This document shows positions 47,001 through 57,237 of a stretch of 64,000 nucleotides of DNA, in pieces. This stretch comes from Lytechinus variegatus. Taxonomy: Eukaryota; Echinodermata; Echinoidea; Temnopleuroida; Toxopneustidae. The notes beneath the pieces are model-generated. The model was not told where the DNA came from. It saw only the letters and a list, made by a program, of their open reading frames with translations, and did no database searches. The position numbers were made by a program, and so were the translations under genes. How positions within the stretch are numbered: the first letter of the stretch is position 1; each line of letters starts with the position of its first letter. Location: the NCBI RefSeq assembly GCF_018143015.1, contig NC_054743.1:37528922-37592921 (forward strand). Direction: 5' to 3'.

Positions 47001-49995
47001 CCTGACAGACGGAGGCGTAGTCCTGAGAGACGCAGAAGGAGCCCAACACCAGACAGAAGACGGCGTCGTTCCCCAACACCTGAAAGGAGAAGACGACGTA
47101 GCCCTACACCCGAAAGACGCAGACGTAGTCCAACACCTGAAAGACGCAGGCGCAGTCCAACACCTGAAAGACGCAAACGCAGTCCAACTCCAGAGAGGCG
47201 AAGGAGAAGCCCTTCTCCAGAAAGGCGAAGACGAAGCCCCACCCCTGAAAAGAGGAGGCGTAGCCCAACCCCAGAGAAGCGGAATAGGAGTCCAAGTCCT
47301 CGCAAGAGGTCTGCAGATGGTCGAAGGACAAGTCAAAGTCCTGACAGACGGAGGCGAGTATCTTCCCCCGACATTAGGAAAAGAACCTCATCTGCTGAAA
47401 AACCACGCCGTAGCAGATCACCAAAACATCGTCGTAGCATGACTCCTGAGGACTCTAAATCAAGAAGGCAAAGTCCTCCAAGGGGAAAGCGTGATGATGC
47501 TTCTCCAGATGAGAGACGCAAGTCCCGCAAGAAAGCTGTCTCAGATGACAGCTCTGCAGAGAGCAGTGCAGATGAGAAAGAACAGTTGAGGAAAGGCCGG
47601 GACAGCTCCCGACAAAGTCTTGAAAATCTGAGAGTCAAAGAAAGGAAGCAAGACAGTGATGAAGATAGCGACAGTCCGAGTCCACCAAGGAAGAAAGAGA
47701 GGCGTAGGAGAGACTTATCAAGGGGTGATTCATCAGATAATGCGTCCCCAGAGAAGAGACCAAGACCAAGTCAGGAGCAGCAAGACGATGACAGCGATTT
47801 CTCCCCATCACCTCCCCCGAGAAAACAACCATCTCCAGAACCAATGTCTCCAAAACGCAAGGATAGAGGTGGCGAGAAGAAGAAAAAGAAGAAGAGAGAA
47901 AAAGCTGATAGTGATGATGAGAGTGAAGACGATAGAAAGATGGATGTTGACCAAGAGAAGGAAAGTCCAAAGGTAAAGAAAAGCAAGAAAAGAGGATCAG
48001 TAGAGGTGACATCTGAAGTAAGTATATAGTTGATTCATTTTCTTACAGAAGTTTATTGCTTACTTATTCCATTGGTTCATCTACAGTTAGCACTTTGTCT
48101 CTGTAATTAGTGATGATTTGTCAAATTGAAAATGTAATAGTAAGTTTAGAGATGGTAAGATATTGTTGAATGTTGCAGGTACATGTAACTGTTTATTTTC
48201 ACTTTGTCTTATTCCAATTTGTCCAATTACCAACTGGTCTGATATCATTTGGTGTGCCATCAGTTCTTCCACTCTCCACATGGTCTAATTGTCATTTCCT
48301 CCACTCACCATTTGTCTAATAACCAGTTGGTCTAAAAGCCATTTAGTCCATATACAATTTGGTCTAATTGGACCAAGTGTATTGGGCAAAATAAATGAAA
48401 ATGAAATGGAGATTAGACCAACTGGTTATGAGATGAAATGGGCCTAAACGGACTGGTGATTAGACAAAGTGATGATTGGATGGAATGGTATTAGTCTAAA
48501 TGGAGATGGACCATGTGATGAATGGAAAAGTTGCCAATAGACGAATTGGCAATTTACCCTTCTAACATGACTCAGACTGAGTTGATCATCTTTTATTGCT
48601 TTTTCCAGTGCTATAGGAAGGAAATAAATGCATGCAATTTTCTTAAAGGCTAATGTTGATCAGTATTCCCTCTTGGATAATACCAAATGCCAGATGGCAG
48701 TGAAGTAATAAAATATCCAATTCAATTACATTTCATATTTGAAAAATTATAATTAAAATGTCTCATTTCTAGATGAGAAATCTATCAATATATTTTAGTT
48801 TCATTGTTAATTTATAGCTTAGGCTTTTCACCATTCCAGAGTGTAGAGCTGTTTATAGCCGCTTGTTATCAACACTCGTCCGAGTCTCGTCCTTATGGTT
48901 CTTTTTGCTTTGTCCTCTCAGAACGTATTAATCATTTTTTTTGTGTATAGATGAGTTTGCTTTTTACATTATTTGCATTTTATGTATTTTTTTCTGTTCT
49001 TAGGAGTCAGAGAATGAGGTAGAAGAACGTACTTCGAAAAAGAAAGAGAAGAAGGAGAAGAAGAAACACAAGAAACACAAAAAGCACAAGAAACATAAGA
49101 AACACAAGAAGCAGAAGAAAGAAGAAATGCAGGTAATTATAAATGGAGATCGTATGGTTTCTTAAAACCACATCATTACTTGCGATCTGAATAGTCCCCC
49201 CCCCAAAAAAAAGAATAAATTAATGATAAAAAAATAAAGAAAATTAAAAAATGAATATCAGTTGGGCAATCCTGTATGGAGGACTTTCTTGAGACGATTC
49301 ATCTCTGCTTTGTGCTTGATATGAAATGGTGGAATGCTCTCAAATTACCAGGGTTAAAGTAGTTCATGAAGAGAAATAAAAATTGATAAAAGTGGGGTTC
49401 ACTTGACAAAAAGTTATCTTAATGAATTGCCTTGCTACTTCTGCATTTGTCAAATCTCTGGTAATTGCTTGATTTGAAAGAGACGATTGACCTACAAGAG
49501 GTTACGGTAATAACACAGGATTTGCATAAGTTGGTCTGTCTGCTTAAGTACCGATATATATTTATTCTTCATTAATGATTAGGACTATAAATACTATTGG
49601 GGAATGCCTTAACTAGGTATGTTCCAAACCTCATTCGGTGGAAAATTCCTGAAATGAATTTGTATGTTTTTTTCTATTTCATGTGGAAATTTGCTAATTA
49701 TCATTGCAAATGAAGTAAAGTAAGAATGGACAAATGGGGCTTGGATGTACACAAAGGGTTTTTTTTCTTCATAGAATTGTCCTTCTGGGGTTGGCATGAT
49801 GCTAAGTATGTTATTGTAATTCATTGGAAATTATATCTTTGTGTAAATATTAAAAGAAGTAATTTATGATTCCAATGACCATTTTTTCCATCATTTATCT
49901 TAATTCAGGAATCTGAGAGTGATGGAGAGGAAAAAGAACGTCTTCTTCGAGAGCGAGCACTGATGTCCATGAGCAAGAGACAATCGACAGATTAG
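29036..49995 (+). CDS. SRRM1: Serine/arginine repetitive matrix protein 1 (SRm160), complete gene
   Basis: Fifteen exons join in frame from ATG 29036 to TAG 49995 (1039 residues): 29036-29059, 32211-32300, 32987-33109, 37864-38034, 38506-38660, 39709-39978, 40303-40569, 41613-41672, 42316-42405, 43086-43262, 44185-44308, 46048-46256, 46874-48017, 49004-49132, 49909-49995. All borders are GT/AG. The N-terminus (AGFFRGTSADQDNRF) and the PWI domain (about residues 27-136, KPWI at 50-53, then DMQINLTGFLNAKNA and SAQENIAGIPAPF) match the vertebrate protein closely. The rest is RS-rich, with a KHKKHKK lysine/histidine stretch in exon 14 and an RERALMSMSKRQ-type C-terminus. Known role: nuclear splicing coactivator that links SR proteins, snRNPs and the exon junction complex; the PWI domain binds nucleic acid. 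It is somewhat longer than the human protein, which I recall as about 900 residues. Confidence 0.97.
29331..30405. mobile_element. Nested repeats with CCTAAAGCTACGCAC ends
   Basis: CCTAAAGCTACGCAC occurs forward at about 29336 and 30095. Its complement GTGCGTAGCTTTAGG is at 30360-30374, followed by a second AGCTTTAGGACCCCC at 30384. This looks like one or two inverted-repeat elements interrupted by the MITE at 29495-30043. SRRM1 intron 1. Confidence 0.5.
29495..30043. mobile_element. MITE with CAGTAGAGGCGCACGG inverted repeats
   Basis: The left terminus begins CAGTAGAGGCGCACGGCCAA; the right terminus is its complement with few differences. The identity continues inward as repeated GGAGACTGTCTCC-like small palindromes. 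GTCGT flanks both ends directly (29490-29494 and 30044-30048), a candidate 5-bp target duplication. No transposase. Confidence 0.85.
30417..30613. mobile_element. Short MITE with CAGAG(C/A)T ends
   Basis: It begins CAGAGATGCCAAGT and ends with ACTTGG then GTAGCTCTG. Internally, TATGCGTGAGA is mirrored by TCTCACGCATA. The ends resemble those of the element at 39423-39629. Confidence 0.6.
32421..32719. mobile_element. GGCCCGTATTC MITE, copy 2
   Basis: It is nearly the same as the element at 3330-3640 through the interior (for example TTGATGGTGCAGACAATAAT and CACAACTTTAAACCTGAG). TAT is present just outside both ends. SRRM1 intron 2. Confidence 0.85.
37645..37801. mobile_element. Short MITE close to the SRRM1 exon 4 acceptor
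   Basis: The left end is GGGAGCGTTTCATGAAGC; the right end is its complement GCTTGTCATGAAACGCTCTC. Interior GTGTTCACTGACT motifs repeat and are also mirrored. It ends 62 bp before exon 4 (37864). Confidence 0.8.
39423..39629. mobile_element. Short MITE with CAGAGCTGCCAA ends
   Basis: It starts CAGAGCTGCCAA and ends TTGGCAGCTCTG. The interior repeats AATACTGA and TTTTCAGTATT in both orientations. It ends 79 bp before SRRM1 exon 6. Confidence 0.75.
41980..42155 (-). mobile_element. SINE fragment, inverted and diverged
   Basis: Read on the minus strand it retains the TGGGGTAATAATATGAAGC-like tail, an AATTCCTTGA block and a GAGTACCC-like remnant, with the tRNA head lost. SRRM1 intron 8. Confidence 0.55.
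42775..42920 (-). mobile_element. SINE fragment, inverted and diverged
   Basis: On the minus strand GGGTACCTGG, TTCCTTGAACACATAAGC and GCTAAAACCAGGGTAGCAA align with the SINE body and tail; the head is missing. SRRM1 intron 9. Confidence 0.5.
43296..43810. repeat. Degenerate GGTCTAATCACA repeat region
   Basis: Variants of TTTGTCTAATGCCATTTGG and GTGGTCTAATCACACT recur at irregular spacing on both sides of an unrelated block rich in CATCCA/TGGATG (about 43410-43560). SRRM1 intron 10. A second region of the same kind is at 48196-48555. Confidence 0.6.
44436..45540 (-). mobile_element. DR1-rich transposon family, copy 3 (inverted)
   Basis: It starts with GTCTCACCTGCGAAGC (44441) and a CCGACGGCGGCGGCG block. 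It ends with GATGCAGGTGAGAC (45516) and the family's outer AAGTGGAA in reverse complement. About six internal units contain five perfect AGGTCAAAGGTCA sites, at 44641, 44833, 44996, 45159 and 45312. It lies in SRRM1 intron 11. Confidence 0.85.
48196..48555. repeat. GGTCTAAT repeat region with both orientations
   Basis: Left half: CATGGTCTAATTGTCATT, CATTTGTCTAATAACCAGTTGG and similar. Right half: complementary forms such as ATTAGACCAACTGG and GATTAGACAAAGTGATG. The whole is a loose inverted repeat centred near 48370. SRRM1 intron 13. Confidence 0.6.
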
Positions 49996-52560
49996 GAGCT
50001 TTTCTTTAAAATATCAGACAAGTTAATTAGATTTTAATGAATAATTTTGTACATTATATTCCATGTTTCACCCCCAAATAATGATTGCTTTTCCTTTTTA
50101 TTGTACACATTGAATGAAATCAAATTCCATTCCACCTATTTTTGTTGGTCAAAAGATGATATGGTTTGGTCAATTTGGAAAGGGAGGAGCCCTGTGTTAT
50201 GAATGAATCAGGTTGTTGTGCAGTGACTTACATGGCACTCAAGAACAGAGAGTGATGTATTGTCACATGACATAGGAAGTCTTCCGCAAAAATCGGAGCA
50301 GCCAAACAGTAGCTGTGTGATCTATCCAGAGCAGACCAAGGGTGGAATTGCTGTTCCAACTCCCCAAGTTTCGAGTCAGACTACTCTTGTCATGTAAAAA
50401 TATATTTATCTCTTGCATTGATGAATTTGACCCCGTAGCATTGTAGTGGTCATAACTGGGTGGCATTTTAACAGATTATGGATTGAGAAAGGGATGTTGT
50501 TATGTCACAGAATAAATTACCTTTTTTTGACATACTTGAAGCCCCCCTCCCATCTGCACCCGCACTAAATTGGTCAATCATATCCCCTGTATGTCGCTGT
50601 GTGTAAAACTCAGTGATCAGTGATCAACGTTAGAACTGCATTTGTAATTTTGAACTTAATTTTTTCTCTAGTGTATCAGTATTTGAGGAGTAATTATGAT
50701 CTGTAGACTCTTTGGGTAACAAATGCTGCCATTCCATTCCATGATTCAAATTATTCATTCATTTAGATTAGACCTAAAATATATTGACTTTTTTTTGGCA
50801 GACCTGAAATATAAAAAGTGAAATGTTTTGTGAGAAAATGTCAAGCTTTGGCAAAAATTTGCTCAAATTTGTACTCAATAGCTTGACCCAAAGAAGACTG
50901 GGAGGGGGGGGGGGGGGAACTTGAAAGTGAAGTCAGCGAGCAACGCGGTAAAAATTATGCGCTGCACATTTACCGCGGAAATGTTGACAAACCGAGTATT
51001 CACTGACTTTTTACTTTCAAGTCTCGTGCAATTTTTCAGACCATGATTGCGACTCCCAACTTTTTGTAAGTGCATGCAGACCCATAATTCACTCAAAAAC
51101 GTGAATTTGTGTACAAATCCAATGCAAATAGGGATTTTAGACAAAATTCATAAATGTATCATTTCTTCATTCACTGATTGAAATCAATAATTCCCATCTT
51201 GTTAATGGTCATAATAAAATCCTTGACAATTCCCATTGAATAAACAAAAATGAGGAAAACAAAGAAATACATCAGAAATTTAGAAAAAATTAAAATACGT
51301 AAGAAAATAGATATGATGTTGAAATTTTTAAAAAGTACATTAGGTCAGATCCCTGTAAAGAGTCTTTGTACCAAAAATAAGCATTTTAGGGGCATTATTT
51401 AGTTAAGTAGAGCCAACTTGATTTTATGCATAAATTAGCATAATTAGCAATGAGATTTTTCGCAGAATTTGGTTTTGTAGATTATGCCATGGGTAATGCA
51501 TGTGCCAATTTTCATCGCGATTGCGCGATCGATGGCCTGAATCAGCCCCCGCCCCCAGTCTTCTTGGGGCGTCAAAATTGCCCAGTCTATTTATGGTTAA
51601 AGAATTCACTTAAATATGTATTTTGACTGCATAAATACATCATACCATGCATATATTTTGTGAAGCAAAAGTGTATATATATCAAGAAAGATGAAGGAAA
51701 AAAAATTGACAAAACTCTCTGAGTTTAGGTTAATTAGGGCAGATTAATTTTTCATGTTTTAGGTCTTATTCCATTATGCTTCAATGTACATACAGTGGGG
51801 AAGAGAGGGGGGGGGGGGGGTTGGGGTTTAGGATTAGGGTTACATGTCGGGATAATCGTATGGACCCAGTGTATAGCTTCTCATGAAGTTTGTTCCAATG
51901 AAATTTGATCACTCCAAATGTGGAGAAAAAATACTGTTCATTTTAAAATTTATATATCTTGGTGATATCTTTGTTGGACAATTAATTGTAATTATTCAAA
52001 GTTGTGGTTGCTTGACTTTTACATAATTTTGTTGTTACCCACTTTGTCATTAAGTTTGCTACTTTCATGTTGATCAAATACCTCTTTACCTTGTAACACA
52101 TTAAACACAAATGAAGTTTAGTTTATCACAAGATTCAGGTATACTGGGTGCATTAAGAACTGATGATGGTACATGGTGTACTCCCCCATTTTTTTTTTAC
52201 TATTTAAGGAACATTCTAAAATTTAGGTTGAGAGAAGAGTAAAATTTATTGAGTATATTTCACAAGAATGCCAGCCCTTATTTGAAATTGAAAAAAAAAT
52301 AGTTCTCTGCTACTGACTGAAATTTCCACATGGAAATCATATTTGATATAAACATGTTCCATTACTGATTTTTTTTCATTCTGCACTAGATTTTGACACT
52401 GGTTTTGTCCAAATTTTTGTACATCAGTAGATTTCATTAAGGATAATTGATTTTACTCCTAGAGATGGGTGACGTACATCAAGTACCAATAGCATATGAT
52501 GATGAGCCCCCCTAGTCATGGAAGTTTTAGTTTATTTACTTTCAATAAAGGGGGAAATTT
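49996..52560 (+). other. SRRM1: SRRM1 3' untranslated region (extent uncertain)
   Basis: Sequence after the TAG is AT-rich and non-coding. Candidate AATAAA signals are at 50511-50516 and 52544-52549. The first gives a UTR of about 0.5 kb. The second would place the dispersed repeat at 50905-51125 inside the transcript. Confidence 0.4.
50905..51125. repeat. Dispersed repeat, copy 2 (inverted relative to 1-235)
   Basis: Shares GTAAGTGCATG, CTCAAAAACGTGA, and AGTCAGCGAGCAACGCGGT with the complement of copy 1, and a poly-G run adjoins it. Confidence 0.6.
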
Positions 52561-55500
52561 TACCTGCGATAGTTTCTTGTTTTTATGTAAAGCCTAATAG
52601 GCAGCAGAAAATTAGGAAGATTAATAATTGATGGATTTCTTCTACTTTTCCTTTGTGTTTTTTTTTTTTGGGGGGGGGTGGGTGCATTGTTTTACTTATG
52701 AGAAATTATTCTTTGATGTAATTTTTCATTTGTACCCTTTTTTCTTGTATATTCCATCGTTCTTTGCCAAAGAATCATTGTGTTCAATAATTTCATTGAT
52801 GTTCCTTGAAATAATGCCCATATCGTTCTAGGTTCATAAATAAGTAGTTCCACGTACCTGAATACTGCTGCCATATTTGTTTATAACCAATACATTGATA
52901 GCCAATAGGTCAATTGAATGCATTGCCAATATAATCAGAGGACTAGTTCATGAAAATGAAGTTGTAAAGGACTCTCTTTATTGGGGGGAAGTAGAAAAAA
53001 ATGCATTCAAGCACGTGACTGGATTGGGAGTTTCAAAACCTACATTTCCCAGATGGTTGTAAATAAATGTTAGCATTTATTTGAGGCATATGTATTTTTT
53101 TTATTGATGTAGTAGTTAAAAATTTTCAATCATTTTTTTTAGGGGGAGGGAGGCCCCCATCCAGAGCATATGGCCTTGTATGTGTGTCAAATTTGTTCCT
53201 CCATGTAAAATTTATCCACTCGGAAATTGTGATTTTTCTTTTGAAATTGAGAATAAATGTAAATAATGGAAGTTCCAAACATCTTGTTTTTGTTCTGGAA
53301 ACTGAAACTACATGAACAATTTTTGGTGTGGTGTGTGTTGGGGGTTACTGTCATTAGAAGTTGGACCCCATGCCCAGACTTGTTTTCCGTCACCCTGAAT
53401 AATCAATGCCTCAAATATTTTTACATGATGGCGTGAAATGCCCCTTACATATCCTGCGTTGATAAGTATACCCTTGTTTTTACTGATTTTGGCCCATTTT
53501 GATACCCTTTTACTATGTGCTTTTATGTATAAGCGTGATGGTAACAATATCGAGTAATAGTGTTTTTTTTTTTTTCATGAAGTGGCATTATTCAAGACAA
53601 TATAAGCAGATTTTTGTGCATTTTTGGCCTTGCGTCCGACCCCTAAAAGATAGCAAAATTTAGCAAATGAGATTTTTTTTTGTTTTACATCAACTTCATA
53701 GCTTAGATAAGGGCCACACATTAAAATATAACCTCGTTATGGATTTCTCAGTTGTTTATATGCCATAAAACATGTTTGATGGCTCAAAACTTTCTCACCA
53801 GTATATTTTTTTTTGTAAAAACCCCCTTCTCTTTGTCATACCGTCTGTTATGAGACTTCCACTCGCAAAATTTGCAAGATAACCATTCAAATGTCTTTTG
53901 CTTCAACTGTGTGACGTACTTGTTTATTTCTTATTTAAGGAAAATAGGCTGTTATAAAAGACCAGCCCAAGATTATAGAAAGGAAACTGATTATAGAGAG
54001 AAAGGAAACTGAAGTTATACCCCCTAGCAACCTCCTTACCACATAACCATTATCACCACCCCTCCACATTTTGAAGTCCCAGCCCCCCCCCCCCCAGAAA
54101 TCACAAGGCAGACAGCCATAATTTCTCCTCTACCCCCTAAGTTCAGTTCAACCCCCATTCTTTTCTCATCCTCTCACACACACTCGCCCACAACACCAGC
54201 ACTCTATTATATAGCACCTTGCTCCCCTCCCCTTCCTTAAAAAAATTGGCTTTATTGTGTCTATACCCTGGAGTGCACCACCAATTTTTTTTTTGGGGGG
54301 GGGAGGTATCTTGCCCCATCTTTACTAGAGCTAATGATTCCCCCCCCCCCCCCTATCCCTTTCATGAAATTACCAAGTCCTTTTGGGGGCTAAAGGGGAA
54401 TGCCTCCTGGCAATAAAATTATTTCGATAGAGAGTAGTGGTGGTTTGACTAAAATCCACAAAAAGAGAACAAGTTATGATTTTCCTTTCTGATGTTATAT
54501 GTATGCAGCTGCCTTATGCCATGTAATACAAGCTCCATAAATTTTCAGACTTATGGAACACATAATAAAAAAAGGTAATCTTGAATTTTCTGAAAATTGC
54601 TCTTTGTGCAATTTCTTTGGGCGAGCTGTCATTTATATTGTCTTTTACTTGAAACCAATTTCGGGGTGTAATTACTTTTTTCGTGCTCTGTAATTACACT
54701 GGAATAATTGATCTTGTTTGGACAATTTGGAGGGGAAAAAAGAACCTGTTACACAAAAGACATGAATGCAGTATTAAAAACTGCAAAGCAAATTCAGGAC
54801 AGCTTGCATTGGATGGGGCAATTTTTCATAAGTTGTCAATAATATGCAATATTAGGGTGAAATTTGGGAACACCTGTTGTCGGTAAAATGGAATTGAAAA
54901 ATTGTTGATTAATATGAATTAGAGGGATAAATCGTAGATAAAATTTTGTATCGGGAAGAAACATGAATTAAGAGGTTACTTTGAATGAAAATACAGTAAC
55001 ACACATTTGAACAAAAAAAAGGGGGAAAGAGATTTAGTAGTGACACGAAACGGGATGGATCAATATAAGAGAAAATCATACAATGAAGAATGAAAATATG
55101 TGAATATCAAATGGGGAAAAGGAGGCCACCATGGATAGATTGCCTGATGATTTCACATGAATGAATTTGGATGGATCAAAAACGGCAATTTTGCGGTACA
55201 GCATGTAGCTGACATGTCCTCAAAAGTAGAGAAGACATGTAGGATATACAGGATAACTGTTATTAGATCAGTTGCATATTTTGGCCCATTATTCAAATCC
55301 TGGTGGAATATTATTTTTTTTGGCTGGGTGGGTGGTGGGAATCGCCCATTTTGCATTACTAAGGAAATCAGAGCCTTTAGTCTAGGCGGAGGCTGCAGCT
55401 CATCTTTGTCTTCACGAGTCTGACACTGGTATGCTATACATTAGCAATATGTCTGGTGCATTTTTTATTGACGTATGTCTAGTGGCAGTTTTTCCTCCCA

Positions 55501-56532
55501 AAAAACTTGCACCAAATCGTGGGCGAAAAAAAGACTTAAAACAAGTCCAGTGTTCAGCCGCTGTGCGTAGTCCTCCCATCAGCAAAGATAAGCTACAACC
55601 TCTGCCTATAGGCTAAGGATATTAGGCACCAGATTCTAGAATGACATGCTGTAATCGGTCAATGGGTTCATAACTACAAACTGGTGCAAAGAACTTTAGT
55701 GACGTCCTAAAAAATGTGTTGCATTTCAGTTTTTGTACCATGCCTCTTTGGGGCATGATGGAAAACGTCTACAACCCAATCTGTCCATGAGGGCCTAAAA
55801 CGAAAGGCCAACCATAATACATTGATGATTTTGATGGGGCTTATTATGTATTCATGGGGTTATCTTATGCTCCCATGGACAGATTCCCACTGAATTTGGG
55901 CTGTGGAGTATGTCATCATGCTCTACAAAATATGGATTCAAAATCACTGAAATGCAAAAAAGGGAAAATGACGTCACACTAGAGTACTCTATACTGAATC
56001 CCGTGGTAAAAATGTGATATGAGAAATGGTTCTTGTACACAGTAAAAACGAATTTGGCAAGTTGTTCTTGCAAGGAACTTAAAATATTATCTTGAGCTTT
56101 CTCTGCAAGAGTGTTAGTGGTCAAAGAAATCATAAGCAGCAACAGGGGTCATGAAATGTGGTATAATAAAATAAAGAATGAGGCAACGATGCAACTCTAG
56201 CACCCCCCCCCCCCTTCCACTGAAAATATATAGATGTTAAAAGCTTTACATGAAAATTGAACTACAGTTGCATAAACATTGTTTTTCAGGTCCCCCACCC
56301 ATTAAAAAAATGTTAGGGCATTCGTATTGCCACTGGGAAGCTGTTAAGGTGGATCTGATAACACAATTGTTGTCTTTGTACCCACCATTAAAAAATGTAC
56401 TCCATCTTCAGCATAAAAGGGCATCATTTTTCTCAATTGGGTACTAGTATTGATTTGTCACCCATCTAGAAAAAGGGAATATATTGTTAAAAAAAAGGCA
56501 TGTTTTTTCCCAATTTTATTTGGGCCTGTTCA

Positions 56533-56660
56533 GGGTCCTGTTTCACAGAGACTTGCTGATTCTACAAGTTCACTATCAGCCAATCAAATCGAATGATTTC
56601 TGTAGCTTTTAACTGGCATTGCAAATTTGTTTTTATAACATGTTCAATGAAACGGGTCCC
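56533..56660. mobile_element. Short MITE with GGGTCC ends
   Basis: GGGTCCTGTTTCACAGAGA at the left is mirrored by TTCAATGAAACGGGTCCC at the right. The interior is about 90 bp and non-coding. Confidence 0.6.
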
Positions 56661-56680
56661 TGTGCTATTTAAGTCGCCAG

Positions 56681-57237
56681 TTAAAGGGATGGTCCGGGCT
56701 GAAAATATTTGTATCTCAATACATAGAGTACCGTAGAAGTCACTGAGCAAAATGCCGAAAATTTCATCAAAATCGGATAATAATTAAGTTATTGAAGTTA
56801 AAAATGTAGCAAAATTTTGTGAAAATAGTTGTCATGAATATTCATTAGGTGGGCTGATGTCACATCTCCACTTTCCTTTTTCTTATGTTATTACATAAAA
56901 TAATATTCTCATTATTTCATACTTGTGTGAATGATATGTCTCCCTTATAATGAAATAAGTTGCAGCAATAAATATCTAGTGCACTAAATCAGTTGTCAAT
57001 CCAATTTATCTAGTTTTTGGAGGAAAAAATTTGAAACCCGATTTCATATAATAAAGTACAAAAGAACAAGTGGGGATGTGACATCATCGGCCCATCTAAT
57101 GAATATTCATTGACTGTTTTCACAAAATATTGCTATACTTTAAAATTCAATTTTGATGAAATTTTCAGCATTTTGCTCAGTGAATTCTACTCTTTTTATT
57201 AAGCTGAAAATACTTTCAGCCTGGACCATCCCTTTAA
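56681..57237. mobile_element. Palindromic MITE with TTAAAGGGATGGTCC ends
   Basis: The left end is TTAAAGGGATGGTCCGGGCT; the right end is the complement of TTAAAGGGATGGTCCAGGCT. Similarity continues inward (ATGAATATTCATTAG against CTAATGAATATTCATT), so most of the 557 bp folds back. TTAA at both ends would suit a TTAA-targeting transposon (piggyBac or Kolobok type), but TTAA may also be part of the inverted repeat. Confidence 0.8.

Noticed and set aside
40239..48012. Minus-strand Leu/Arg- and Ser-rich frames over SRRM1 exons
   Set aside because: Mirror frames of RS-coding sequence; the splice sites and phases support only the plus-strand gene.
51824..51842. Telomere-like TTAGGGTTA
   Set aside because: A single occurrence in G-rich low-complexity sequence, not an array.
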